Origin: Chryseobacterium sp. HSC-36S06
GTDB taxonomy: Bacteria; Bacteroidota; Bacteroidia; Flavobacteriales; Weeksellaceae
Length of the DNA stretch: 64,000 bases
Direction of reading: 5' to 3'
NCBI RefSeq assembly: GCF_024171485.1
Contig: NZ_JALJZX010000003.1
Location: forward strand, 248,001-312,000
Under the pieces are notes generated by a model. It saw nothing but the letters and a program-made list of their open reading frames with translations. It had not been told where the DNA came from and did no database searches. Shown here in pieces: positions 8,442-16,381 of the stretch. Each line of letters begins with the position of its first letter. Position 1 is the stretch's first letter. A program made the translations under genes and the position numbers.

Positions 8442-9920
8442 ATGGAAATCACCTCCCTATCTGTTGGATTTATTTTCGGTGCAGTATTAGGCGCCATTCT
8501 TCTATATTTCGTATTAAAATCTGTAAATATTCCGCGGACTGTTTTCGATGAACTGAACAACAATTACATTCGCACAAAAGCGGAATTACAAAACTCACAA
8601 CTGAAAATCAGTGAATTAAATGATTTATACAAATCCGAAAAGATAACCAATCTCCAGCAGACAGAAATTCTAAACGATCTCAAAAATGAGATGGCGATCG
8701 TTTCCGCAGAGTATTTTTCACTTCAGAATCAATTCAGGGAACAGCGAGAAATCGCCGGAAAACAGAACGCTCAAATTGAATTCTTAACCACTGAAAACCA
8801 GAAAATTTTCGCACGCAATGCTGAACTTTCTGCTATTAATAGCAGTCTGCAGCAATCTCTTAAAACTAAAAGGGCAGAAATTGAACAGATTCAGGAAACC
8901 GCAAAAACGGAGTTTAAAAATCTCGCCAATGAAATTCTCGAAGAGAAATCCAGAAAATTCACAGAATCCAATAAAGAAAATCTGGATCAGTTACTCAAAC
9001 CATTGGGTGAAAACCTGGAGACTTTCAAAAAGCGCGTAAATGAAGTGTATGAGAATGAGGCGCGCGAAAGATTTTCCCTTAACAGCACCATCAAATTGAT
9101 GATGGAGCAAACAAGTAAAGTGAGTCAGGAAGCAAATAATCTTGCTGCAGCGTTGAAAGGACAGACCAAAACTCAGGGTGATTGGGGAGAAATGATTCTG
9201 GAGCGGATTCTGGAAGATTCAGGACTTACCAAAGACAGGGAATATTTTTCCCAGTACACTATTAAAAACGAGCACGGAGAAAACCAGAGACCAGATTTCG
9301 TGCTGAAGCTTCCTGGAAATCAACTTGTAATAATTGATTCAAAAGTTTCGCTTAATGCTTACGAAAGAATGGTTTCTGCGCAAAACGAGGAAGACAGAAA
9401 ACAAAATTTAATGCTTCATGTCGCTGCATTAAAAAAGCATATTGACACGCTTTCGCAGAAGAAATATGATGATTTGAAGGATTCGCTGGATTTTACAATC
9501 ATGTTTATTCCTGTAGAGCCGGCATTTCTTGCAGCGGTTCATTTTGATTCTCAGCTTTGGAACTACGCTTATCACAAACACATCATATTATTAAGTCCGA
9601 CAAATCTTATCGCCTATCTGAAGCTAATTTCTGACGTATGGAAACGCGCAGATCAGAATACGAACGCTCTGGAAATTGCTGAGCGCGGCGGTAAACTCTA
9701 TGATAAATTCGTGAGTTTTGTAGAGAATCTGGAGAAGGTCGGAAAAAATATCGATCAGGCACGAAACTCTTATAACGATGCTTATAAGCAGTTAGCCACC
9801 GGAAACGACAATCTTGTTGCACAAACTCAAAAATTAAAGCAGCTTGGGGCAAAGAACAGAAAAAAGCTTTCCTCTGGGCTGGTAGAAAATGCTGAAAATC
9901 AAATTGATTTCAACGACTAG
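8442..9920 (+). CDS. rmuC: DNA recombination protein RmuC
   Basis: 492 residues. An N-terminal membrane helix (about 6-27) is followed by a long coiled coil (about 35-160) and the RmuC nuclease-like domain (about 190-450), with GDWGEMILERILEDSGL, RPDFVLKLPG and IIDSKVSLNAYERM. The last two are the PD-(D/E)xK-like core. RmuC limits recombination at short inverted repeats; its biochemistry is poorly defined. The -7 box TATTTTTG at 8430-8437 ends 4 bases before the ATG, so the mRNA may be leaderless. The SpoU methyltransferase gene follows after 20 bases, but with its own -7 box. Confidence 0.93.
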   Translation: MEITSLSVGFIFGAVLGAILLYFVLKSVNIPRTVFDELNNNYIRTKAELQNSQLKISELNDLYKSEKITNLQQTEILNDLKNEMAIVSAEYFSLQNQFREQREIAGKQNAQIEFLTTENQKIFARNAELSAINSSLQQSLKTKRAEIEQIQETAKTEFKNLANEILEEKSRKFTESNKENLDQLLKPLGENLETFKKRVNEVYENEARERFSLNSTIKLMMEQTSKVSQEANNLAAALKGQTKTQGDWGEMILERILEDSGLTKDREYFSQYTIKNEHGENQRPDFVLKLPGNQLVIIDSKVSLNAYERMVSAQNEEDRKQNLMLHVAALKKHIDTLSQKKYDDLKDSLDFTIMFIPVEPAFLAAVHFDSQLWNYAYHKHIILLSPTNLIAYLKLISDVWKRADQNTNALEIAERGGKLYDKFVSFVENLEKVGKNIDQARNSYNDAYKQLATGNDNLVAQTQKLKQLGAKNRKKLSSGLVENAENQIDFND

Positions 9921-9940
9921 AAATTATATAAATTTGCACC

Positions 9941-10708
9941 ATGTTAATTGAAAGTCTTCAGAACGAGAAAATAAAGAACCTTATCCGCCTTATTACAGAC
10001 AACAGATTCCGGAAAAAGTCCGGGAGTTTTGCTGTAGAAGGACGACAGGAAAATGAAAGAGCAGCAAAATTCGGATTTGAGGTACAGGATTATTATATCT
10101 GTGAAAGTATATTTAATGAAGATTTTCCGAAAGGGAAGATACATCTGGTATCAGAGAAAGTGTATGAAAAAATTGCTTACCGCGGTACTTCGGAAGGAAT
10201 AATCGGTATTTTCAAAACAAAAAATTCCAACCTTAAAGACTTTAAGCCAAAAGAAAATTCTTCACTTATCATTGTTGAAAGTATTGAAAAGCCGGGCAAT
10301 TTGGGCGCAATACTGAGAAGTTGCGAAGCTTTTGGAATTGATGCGTTAATTATTACTGATCCAAGAATTGATTTCTATAATCCGAATGTGATCCGGTCTA
10401 GTGTTGGATGCCTGTTTGGAATGAACTTCTTCCAGTCAGGTAACGATGAACTTCATGAATTTCTGGAGCAAAACAGTTTTAATATTTTCACCACCTTAAT
10501 GGATGAAAGTGCTGAGCATCTACATCAAAAAGATTTAAAACAGCGCAGTGCACTGATCTTCGGAACCGAACATTCCGGCCTTAGTGACTTTTGGGTGGGT
10601 AAAGGCAAAAACTCGCTTATTCCGATGGCAGGAAGTATTGACTCACTGAACTTAAGCAATGCCGTAGCGATAAGCTGTTACGAAATACTCCGCCAAAAGT
10701 TGACTTAA
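9941..10708 (+). CDS. SpoU/TrmH-family RNA 2'-O-methyltransferase
   Basis: 255 residues with the SPOUT knot motifs in order: motif 1 ESIEKPGNLGAILRSCEAFG (about residues 105-124), motif 2 FGTEHSGLSDFW and motif 3 SIDSLNLSNAVAISCYEILR at the C-terminus. The N-terminal about 90 residues form the substrate-binding domain found in the rRNA-type members (RlmB/AviRb-like). It should use S-adenosylmethionine to methylate a ribose 2'-OH in rRNA or tRNA; the target nucleotide cannot be told from sequence. A -7 box TAAATTTG (9929-9936) ends 4 bases before the ATG, again suggesting a leaderless message. Confidence 0.9.
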   Translation: MLIESLQNEKIKNLIRLITDNRFRKKSGSFAVEGRQENERAAKFGFEVQDYYICESIFNEDFPKGKIHLVSEKVYEKIAYRGTSEGIIGIFKTKNSNLKDFKPKENSSLIIVESIEKPGNLGAILRSCEAFGIDALIITDPRIDFYNPNVIRSSVGCLFGMNFFQSGNDELHEFLEQNSFNIFTTLMDESAEHLHQKDLKQRSALIFGTEHSGLSDFWVGKGKNSLIPMAGSIDSLNLSNAVAISCYEILRQKLT

Positions 10709-10718
10709 GAGCAAAAAA

Positions 10719-10743
10719 AAACCGCTTCTCTGGGAGAAACGGT
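10719..10743 (-). terminator. Terminator downstream of the Ala-rich lipoprotein gene
   Basis: Interrupted hairpin with outer stem AACCG/CGGTT and inner stem TTCTC/GAGAA. On the minus strand it is followed by a run of nine T. It may also slow plus-strand transcription from the methyltransferase gene. Confidence 0.7.
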
Positions 10744-10765
10744 TAATTTGTACTTGTGGAGTTAA

Positions 10766-11032
10766 TTATTTAACTTCTTTAGCAGCATCAGTAGCAGCAT
10801 CAGCAGCGTTAGTAGCAGCATCGGCAGCACCTTCTACAGCAGTAGTAGCAGCATCAGCAGTTACAGTAGCAGCAGAATCAACTACAGCAGCAGCAGAATC
10901 AACTACAGCAGCAGCGGAATCAACAGTTACAGCAGCAGAATCAGTTGCGTTAGCAGTTTCTACAGTTTCAGTTTTTTTACAAGCTACAAGAGCTAAAGCA
11001 GCGATACCAGCTACGAATAATGACTTTTTCAT
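10766..11032 (-). CDS. Small alanine-rich repeat lipoprotein
   Basis: 88 residues. MKKSLFVAGIAALALVACKK is a lipoprotein signal (lipobox LVAC, Cys18). The mature chain has three near-identical copies of VDSAAAV (about residues 37-57), then an Ala-Asp-Thr helix-like stretch with AADAATN-type heptads to the C-terminus. More than a third of the protein is alanine. The DNA of the VDSAAAV copies is also repetitive, so the number of units may vary between strains. A -7 box TACCTTTG on the minus strand at 11108-11101 gives a leader of about 60 bases. By analogy with Lpp it could be an abundant envelope helix, but no family assignment is made. Confidence 0.75.
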   Translation of the reverse strand: MKKSLFVAGIAALALVACKKTETVETANATDSAAVTVDSAAAVVDSAAAVVDSAATVTADAATTAVEGAADAATNAADAATDAAKEVK

Positions 11033-11122
11033 AATAAATTAAATTTAATTGTTTTGTTTAAAATTCTTTTTTGTGTTCTCATTTATCATTTCGAACAGGA
11101 CAAAGGTATAGCGGTAAATAAA

Positions 11123-11154
11123 TTTGTGTTAGAAAATTAATTGTAATATATTTG
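11123..11154 (+). promoter_or_regulatory. Promoter of the 11.2-13 kb membrane protein/lipoprotein pair
   Basis: TTTG (11123-11126), 20 bases, then TATATTTG (11147-11154): a good match to the Bacteroidota promoter consensus, 59 bases before the TTG start at 11214. Confidence 0.65.
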
Positions 11155-11213
11155 TAAAAGAGTTTTACAAAAAAACAATATTGATAATCAATTCATTACG
11201 TAATTTATAGCAA

Positions 11214-12383
11214 TTGAGCGATTTAGATTTATTACACTTTGAACAGCTGAAATCCGAGGTTCAATCTCAATATTTGGCAGATCACACCCCTTCGTTTGAT
11301 GATATTTCAAAATGGAAGGGAATTGATATCATTTATTTCCAGGAAGACCTGAGAAAAAAAGCGAAGGGAAACATCAGCGAAAAGTCTTTTTACACTTACT
11401 TTAAAAACTCTCCAGTCACGAAACTTCCGCGTATTGATATGCTCAATATCCTTTCTGTTTATGCAGGATACGTGTCTTGGTACGACTTTAAAAAAAACCA
11501 TCTTTTCGCAGATGAAATTCTTAAAGACTATGAAGATTTACAAGAAGAGGAAATCAAAGAACTGGAAAAATCGGTTGAAAATGCAGAAATAATACAGCAC
11601 AACTCCGAGAAGTCAGAAAAAATTCAAATTTCCCCTCAAAAAGAGGAATATATCCCTAACGAAAATTCTATTTTACAAAAATCAATAACTGATAATCAAA
11701 CAGTTAAATCAAAAAGTGCAAATTTATCGACCTATGATGAGAGCGACAGTAAAACAACTTTATCTCTTGTAAAAAAATATATCTGGCTGGGAATTTCTGC
11801 AATTCTGGCGGTACTTGTTGGGCTTTTAGGTTTTAAAGATGAAATTTTCAGTAAAAAATATTACTACAGTTTTATTGATGCGGACAGAAACTCAAAAATA
11901 AATGCCGAACTTCAAGTTCAAATCCTGAAAGACAACGAAACTCCGATTCTATATGTAGCAAAACCTAACGAACCGTTCGTTTACACTACAAAATCCAAAA
12001 CACTTACAATGGTTGTCTCGTCGCCTTATTACCGGACCGACACCATTCAAAGAAATCTGGAGACAGCGCCGGAAGCAGAAAACATTGAACTGAAGCCTAA
12101 CGATTACGCAATTATGCTTTTCTACTATTCAAAATCCCTGAAAGATTTAAAAAAGAAAAGGATTAGTCTCAATTATCTGATCAGCGATCAGGCTTTAATC
12201 TATCAGGTCTTCGATAACCAGTTTTACGGCGTGGAAACAATGGATAAGCAGCGCTATATCAATCTAGTTACCCTGCCATCAACGTCTTTGGAAAAACTGG
12301 AAGTAATTGATACCCAAACCGATAAGTCAGGCAAAATTGTAATGATTAAATTTAAAATCGACACCGATGAAAAAAATAATTAA
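11214..12383 (+). CDS. Single-pass membrane protein of unknown function
   Basis: 389 residues from a TTG start (MSDLDLLHFEQLKSEV); no upstream ATG is available. Residues 1-100 form a cytoplasmic domain with SEKSFYTYFK then KLPRIDMLNILSVYAGYVSW, a pattern I associate with uncharacterised flavobacterial proteins. Residues about 105-180 are an acidic, low-complexity linker. A transmembrane helix lies at about 189-208, and residues 210-389 form a beta-rich extracytoplasmic domain. The layout (cytosolic domain, linker, one helix, periplasmic beta domain) resembles a transmembrane signal or anti-sigma-like protein, but no such family is recognised. The last 17 bases overlap the lipoprotein gene downstream, implying translational coupling. 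Confidence 0.65.
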   Translation: MSDLDLLHFEQLKSEVQSQYLADHTPSFDDISKWKGIDIIYFQEDLRKKAKGNISEKSFYTYFKNSPVTKLPRIDMLNILSVYAGYVSWYDFKKNHLFADEILKDYEDLQEEEIKELEKSVENAEIIQHNSEKSEKIQISPQKEEYIPNENSILQKSITDNQTVKSKSANLSTYDESDSKTTLSLVKKYIWLGISAILAVLVGLLGFKDEIFSKKYYYSFIDADRNSKINAELQVQILKDNETPILYVAKPNEPFVYTTKSKTLTMVVSSPYYRTDTIQRNLETAPEAENIELKPNDYAIMLFYYSKSLKDLKKKRISLNYLISDQALIYQVFDNQFYGVETMDKQRYINLVTLPSTSLEKLEVIDTQTDKSGKIVMIKFKIDTDEKNN

Positions 12384-12951
12384 AGTCTCAACAGTGCTCG
12401 TGGCCCTGTTTTTTATCATTCTTTCGTGCACTAAAGAAACCACCGAATTATCTGATCTTGAGAAGGTTAGAAAAAACAATAACACCGTTTCTTATCCCGT
12501 TACTAAAATGGACAGTGCACAGGCCATTTCCTTTATTACAAAACAGAAGATCCAGGAATTACTCGATCTTTCAACGCTATATACATCCGGGAACCGTGAT
12601 ACAGAGATTGATTCTGTGATTTACTCGCAAATGAAAAGTTACTTTGTAGAAGATGATTCTGCAAAACTTCAACCTATTTTAAAGCAACTCGACAGTTTTA
12701 AAGTAAAAACGGCCAAAGTTGGAAACATCGAGGTCAGCAAAAAAATTATCGGAACCGATACCTTAGATTTTGCTAAATTTCAGGTCGAATATTTTGACCA
12801 GAAAAACAGATCAATCGGTACTTTCGAAAAGAATGCACAATATATACTGAAACTTTTTCCTGTAAAATTCAAGAAGGAATTCAGGTTCTATTTCATTGAT
12901 TTTGATGCAGTTCCGAAGAAAGACAGTGTTTCTGCAGGAGTTATCAAATAG
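12367..12951 (+). CDS. Lipoprotein of unknown function
   Basis: 194 residues. Signal peptide with lipobox ILSC (Cys about residue 21) in a segment beginning MKKIIKVSTVLVALFF. The mature protein is polar and charged with no motif I recognise. It overlaps the upstream membrane-protein gene by 17 bases, so the two products probably act together in the periplasm. Its last 64 bases overlap the 3' end of fau on the other strand (12888-12951), an unusually long convergent overlap. Confidence 0.7.
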   Translation: MKKIIKVSTVLVALFFIILSCTKETTELSDLEKVRKNNNTVSYPVTKMDSAQAISFITKQKIQELLDLSTLYTSGNRDTEIDSVIYSQMKSYFVEDDSAKLQPILKQLDSFKVKTAKVGNIEVSKKIIGTDTLDFAKFQVEYFDQKNRSIGTFEKNAQYILKLFPVKFKKEFRFYFIDFDAVPKKDSVSAGVIK

Positions 12952-13475
12952 TCGAGAGAAATATCATTTTCCCATACATCATCAATATTTTCATCCGGGC
13001 CAAAAAAGTTCAGTCCAATCTTTAGTGTTTCAGGATTCACGGTTTCGAAAAAACCATCGTAATACCCTTTTCCATAGCCAACTCTGTTTCCGTGCATATC
13101 GCAATACAGCAGTGGCGTCAGCACATAATCAAAATCTCTTTCTTCAGAATCTTCATTGCTTTCCGGTTCTGAAATTCCCCACGAATTCTTTAATAAAGCG
13201 GTTTCCGGTGTGATTTCTACCGAAATTAATTTCTTCTTATATATTTTAGGAACGAAAACACGCATCTTATTTTTGAAAAATTCATTCAAAAACAACTGCG
13301 TATCGACTTCACCTTTTTCGGGAATGGAAAGGAAACAGTGAACTTTCAGATTTTCTTTAAGCGCAAATTTTTCAGTGAAATTTTTAAATATTTTCTCTGA
13401 TAAATTCGTAACCTCGCCTTGCGACAGATTTTCACGCTTGTGAAGATATTTTTTCCTGATTTCAGATTTTATCAT
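12888..13475 (-). CDS. fau: 5-formyltetrahydrofolate cyclo-ligase
   Basis: 195 residues, family length. The hallmark GYGKGYYD is at residues 133-140, with LTPLLYCDMHGNRVG just before it. The N-terminal IRKKYLHKRENLSQ is the usual basic helix. It uses ATP to convert 5-formyl-THF to 5,10-methenyl-THF, returning a storage/inhibitory folate to the one-carbon pool. It is the last gene of the trhO-trhP-fdx-fau operon, with its ATG one base after the ferredoxin stop. Its C-terminal 20 or so codons overlap the convergent lipoprotein gene. Confidence 0.92.
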   Translation of the reverse strand: MIKSEIRKKYLHKRENLSQGEVTNLSEKIFKNFTEKFALKENLKVHCFLSIPEKGEVDTQLFLNEFFKNKMRVFVPKIYKKKLISVEITPETALLKNSWGISEPESNEDSEERDFDYVLTPLLYCDMHGNRVGYGKGYYDGFFETVNPETLKIGLNFFGPDENIDDVWENDISLDYLITPAETLSFFGTASKSMK

Positions 13476-13476
13476 A

Positions 13477-13707
13477 TCAGATTTCTTTTACCGAAATTAT
13501 TTTTACGGGACATGCTTTCGCAGCTTTCTCACAAGTTTCAAAAGCCGAATAATGAGGTGTTTTCAAAGTATAAAAACCCTTTCTGTCCTCAGTTTTCAGC
13601 AGTACAGATTTCCCGTCTTTCTTCGACATCCGGAAATATTCTGGCGCAAATTCGACGCAATAATTACACCCGATGCATTTTTCGCGCTGCAACGTAACAA
13701 TCACCAT
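13477..13707 (-). CDS. Small ferredoxin
   Basis: 76 residues. C11-I-G-C14-N-Y-C17 plus C66-P form one 4Fe-4S cluster-binding set; an additional C59 lies seven residues before C66. This is the single-cluster ferredoxin architecture; the second set of four cysteines of bacterial 2[4Fe-4S] ferredoxins is absent. The ATG overlaps the trhP stop by one base (TGATG) and fau follows after one base, so it is translated as part of the operon. By inference it could supply electrons to, or help maintain the Fe-S cluster of, the U32 protein encoded just upstream. Confidence 0.85.
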   Translation of the reverse strand: MVIVTLQREKCIGCNYCVEFAPEYFRMSKKDGKSVLLKTEDRKGFYTLKTPHYSAFETCEKAAKACPVKIISVKEI

Positions 13708-14954
13708 CAGTTATTCTCAACGATTTTATAAAGTTTATCTGAAGGGCGTATTCTGAAATCTGTCTTAAATGTAATAATATCAGATTTCGAAGCTTTTAAA
13801 TCACCCGGTTTTTGATCTACCTGCATCGCTTCGAGAACCATTTCCTGGGAACCTGTTGTCGGTCCCTGAATCAGAACGCGGTCGCCTACGTTGACATCGT
13901 AAGCTTCAATTAAAAATTCTGCAATATTTGATTTAGCGTAAAATGTTCTGCCTTTTCCGACATATACTTTTTTCTGCGTAGCACTTGAACCGGAAGTATC
14001 GGACCATTCGCCCAGTTTCTGACCGAGATAATAACCGTCCCAAAATCCTCTGTTGTAAACAGTTTCCAGCTGTTTCATCCATTCGTCAACTTTTTCCTGA
14101 CTGAAAGCTCCGTCCGCTAGTGCGTCGATTGCCTCTCTGTAACACTTTGTTACGGTGGCTACGTATTCAGGTGCTCTTCCGCGGCCTTCGATTTTTAAAA
14201 CTTTCACGCCGGCATCATTGATCTGATCCAAAAAGCCAATGGTGCAAAGGTCTTTCGGCGACATCATATATTCGTTATCAAGCTCTATTTCAAAGCCGGA
14301 TTCCTGATCGATTACAGTATATTTTTTACGGCAATTCTGCTTGCAGGCACCTCTGTTTGCGGATGAATTATGAGAGTGTAAACTCAAATAGCATTTGCCG
14401 GAAACCGCCATGCACAAAGCTCCATGACCGAAAATTTCAACCTCAACCAAATTTCCTGAAGGTCCGCGAACATCGTCTTTAACAATCTGATCACAGATTT
14501 TTTTGATCTGGGTGATTGAAAGTTCACGGCTCATGACCATCGTGTCGGCAAAAAGCGCATAAAATTTCACGGTTTCAATGTTGGTGATATTGATTTGGGT
14601 GGAAATATGAACCTCCATTCCTATTTGTCTCGCATAAGAAATTACCGCCTGATCCATCGCGATTACCGCTGTTAGATTTGCGGCTTTCGCCTTATCCAAA
14701 AGCACTTTAATAATGGATAAATCGTGGTCGTATACAATCGTATTTAAAGTAAGATAAGTTCTTACGCCTTTTTCAGAACATCTTCTGGAGATTTCGGGTA
14801 AATCATCAATCGTGAAATTCATGGATGCTCTCGCTCTCATGTTCAGCTGTTCCACTCCAAAATATATTGAATCTGCACCATTATCTAAAGCCGCCTGCAT
14901 GGACGTGAAATCACCCGCAGGTGACATCAATTCTATTTTTCCTGATGCTGTCAT
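13707..14954 (-). CDS. trhP: Peptidase U32-family protein, probable tRNA U34 hydroxylation protein TrhP
   Basis: 415 residues, close to E. coli TrhP/YegQ and far shorter than RlhA. The U32 core runs to about residue 315 (KIELMSPAGDF, YFGVEQLNMRARASMNF, NRGFWDGYYLG). C181, C188, C204 and C208 form the Fe-S ligand set conserved in the family. Residues about 328-415 form the U32 C-terminal beta domain. By family knowledge TrhP makes 5-hydroxyuridine at tRNA position 34 using prephenate-derived hydroxyl and an Fe-S cluster. The start overlaps the trhO stop (TAATG), and ferredoxin follows with a TGATG overlap. Collagenase-like peptidase activity, an old annotation for the family, is unlikely. Assignment to TrhP rather than RlhA rests on length and context. 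Confidence 0.82.
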   Translation of the reverse strand: MTASGKIELMSPAGDFTSMQAALDNGADSIYFGVEQLNMRARASMNFTIDDLPEISRRCSEKGVRTYLTLNTIVYDHDLSIIKVLLDKAKAANLTAVIAMDQAVISYARQIGMEVHISTQINITNIETVKFYALFADTMVMSRELSITQIKKICDQIVKDDVRGPSGNLVEVEIFGHGALCMAVSGKCYLSLHSHNSSANRGACKQNCRKKYTVIDQESGFEIELDNEYMMSPKDLCTIGFLDQINDAGVKVLKIEGRGRAPEYVATVTKCYREAIDALADGAFSQEKVDEWMKQLETVYNRGFWDGYYLGQKLGEWSDTSGSSATQKKVYVGKGRTFYAKSNIAEFLIEAYDVNVGDRVLIQGPTTGSQEMVLEAMQVDQKPGDLKASKSDIITFKTDFRIRPSDKLYKIVENN

Positions 14955-16309
14955 TACGCTAAGATTTTGTATAATTTATCACTCAAACGAATTCTGAATG
15001 GCGTCGGAAAAGTGATCTGATCACCTGGTTTCGCTATTTCACACGAGTTTCCATTTGCAAAAATTTCAGTAATGGTCATTTCCTGTTCACCAGTTGTGGG
15101 TCCGGAAATCAGTACTTTATCTCCAATTGAAAGCTCATCATTCTCAATTAAAAACTGAGCAATTTTAGATTTTGTATAGTAATGTTCAGCTTTTCCGAGG
15201 AGAACTTTTTTCACCGAAATTTTTTGGCGGATATTGGTTGTTTCAGCTTTTGCCAAAGGTTTATTTGGAAGATTACCGCTCTTTTTAAACTTCAAAGCCT
15301 CAGATTTACCTTTTCGGAAAATTTTATTTCCAACCTGAATTCCTCTTCTTAATTTAATCTGCTCGTCTAAAGGCAAATGAATAATATTCTGACATTCCTC
15401 CGAACAGCAGTTTTCCATCGCCGCTTTACATTCATCACACTGGATAAAAAGTAAATGACAGCCGTCATTCGCGCAGTTCGTGTGATTATCACACGGTTTT
15501 CCGCACTGGTGACACTGGGAAACAATATCGTCTGTAATTCTCTCGCCCAAGCGGTGATCGAACACAAAATTTTTCCCTATAAATTTACTTTCAATATTTT
15601 CTTCCTTGATTTGGCGCGTATATTCGATGATTCCGCCTTCAAGCTGAAATACATTTTTGAAACCCTGATGTTTGAAATAAGCGCTGGCTTTTTCGCAACG
15701 GATTCCGCCGGTACAGTACATTAAAAGGTTTTTATCTTCTTTAAAATCCTGCAACTGTTCGTTGATAATCGGAAGACTTTCTCTGAAAGTTTCTACATCA
15801 GGTGTGATTGCTCCTTCGAAATGACCGACTTCGCTTTCGTAATGATTTCTGAAATCGACTACAATCGTATTGGGATCTTCGAGTAAATTATTGAATTCTT
15901 TAGCTTTTAAGTGAACTCCCTTGTTGGTTACATCAAAAGTTTCATCATTTAAACCGTCGGCAACAATCTTATTTCGGACTTTGATCGTCAGTTTCAAGAA
16001 GGAATGGTCATCATGCTCCACAGCTTCATTCAAACGGATGCCTTCCATGAAATCATAAACTTCCAGCGTGGCGCGGAAAGCTTCCAGATTTTCTTCAGGA
16101 ATACTCATTTGAGCATTGATTCCTTCGTGGGCAACGTAAATACGGCCTAAAGCGTCTAGTGCGTTCCAGGCTATGAATAATTCGTCGCGAAATTTTTTGG
16201 GATCAGTGATTTTGGCGTACGCATAGAAAGACAAAGTAAGGCGCTGCTTACCGGCTTCATCAATTAACTGAGCTCTTTCTTCTGCGCTTAAAGTGTTGTA
16301 CAGTTGCAT
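14954..16309 (-). CDS. trhO: Oxygen-dependent tRNA U34 hydroxylase TrhO with an added U32-type C-terminal domain
   Basis: 451 residues, about 100 longer than E. coli TrhO (YceA). Order: N-terminal acylphosphatase-like domain (about 20-125), rhodanese domain with the CTGGIRC loop (C199, C205), a Cys-rich segment (C266-C306, ten cysteines, likely metal binding), a linker, then residues about 365-451. This last part aligns with the C-terminal domain of TrhP encoded next door: KSxIAxFLIE, IxGPTTGxQEM and FRIRxSDKLYKI are shared, about half of some 84 positions being identical by eye. TrhO hydroxylates U34 of tRNA using O2. The extension suggests a shared tRNA- or partner-binding module. It heads the operon, with a -7 box at 16341-16348. 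Confidence 0.88.
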   Translation of the reverse strand: MQLYNTLSAEERAQLIDEAGKQRLTLSFYAYAKITDPKKFRDELFIAWNALDALGRIYVAHEGINAQMSIPEENLEAFRATLEVYDFMEGIRLNEAVEHDDHSFLKLTIKVRNKIVADGLNDETFDVTNKGVHLKAKEFNNLLEDPNTIVVDFRNHYESEVGHFEGAITPDVETFRESLPIINEQLQDFKEDKNLLMYCTGGIRCEKASAYFKHQGFKNVFQLEGGIIEYTRQIKEENIESKFIGKNFVFDHRLGERITDDIVSQCHQCGKPCDNHTNCANDGCHLLFIQCDECKAAMENCCSEECQNIIHLPLDEQIKLRRGIQVGNKIFRKGKSEALKFKKSGNLPNKPLAKAETTNIRQKISVKKVLLGKAEHYYTKSKIAQFLIENDELSIGDKVLISGPTTGEQEMTITEIFANGNSCEIAKPGDQITFPTPFRIRLSDKLYKILA

Positions 16310-16340
16310 GCTATAAACGGTTTAAGTGAGAAAATTTTTG

Positions 16341-16348
16341 CAAAGATA
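16341..16348 (-). promoter_or_regulatory. -7 promoter box of the trhO operon
   Basis: TATCTTTG on the minus strand, identical to the -7 box of rpsT, 31 bases before the trhO ATG. No TTG is seen at the -33 distance. Confidence 0.5.
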
Positions 16349-16381
16349 CGCAATTTGAGCTTTGCCGAAAAACCCGCGGAA

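Noticed and set aside
10790-10960. CRISPR-like short repeats
   Set aside because: The repeats are codon-phase Ala/Asp/Ser triplets within one lipoprotein gene, without spacers or cas genes.
13707-14954. Collagenase-like secreted peptidase
   Set aside because: No signal peptide, Fe-S cysteines conserved, and location beside trhO and ferredoxin all favour RNA hydroxylation over proteolysis.
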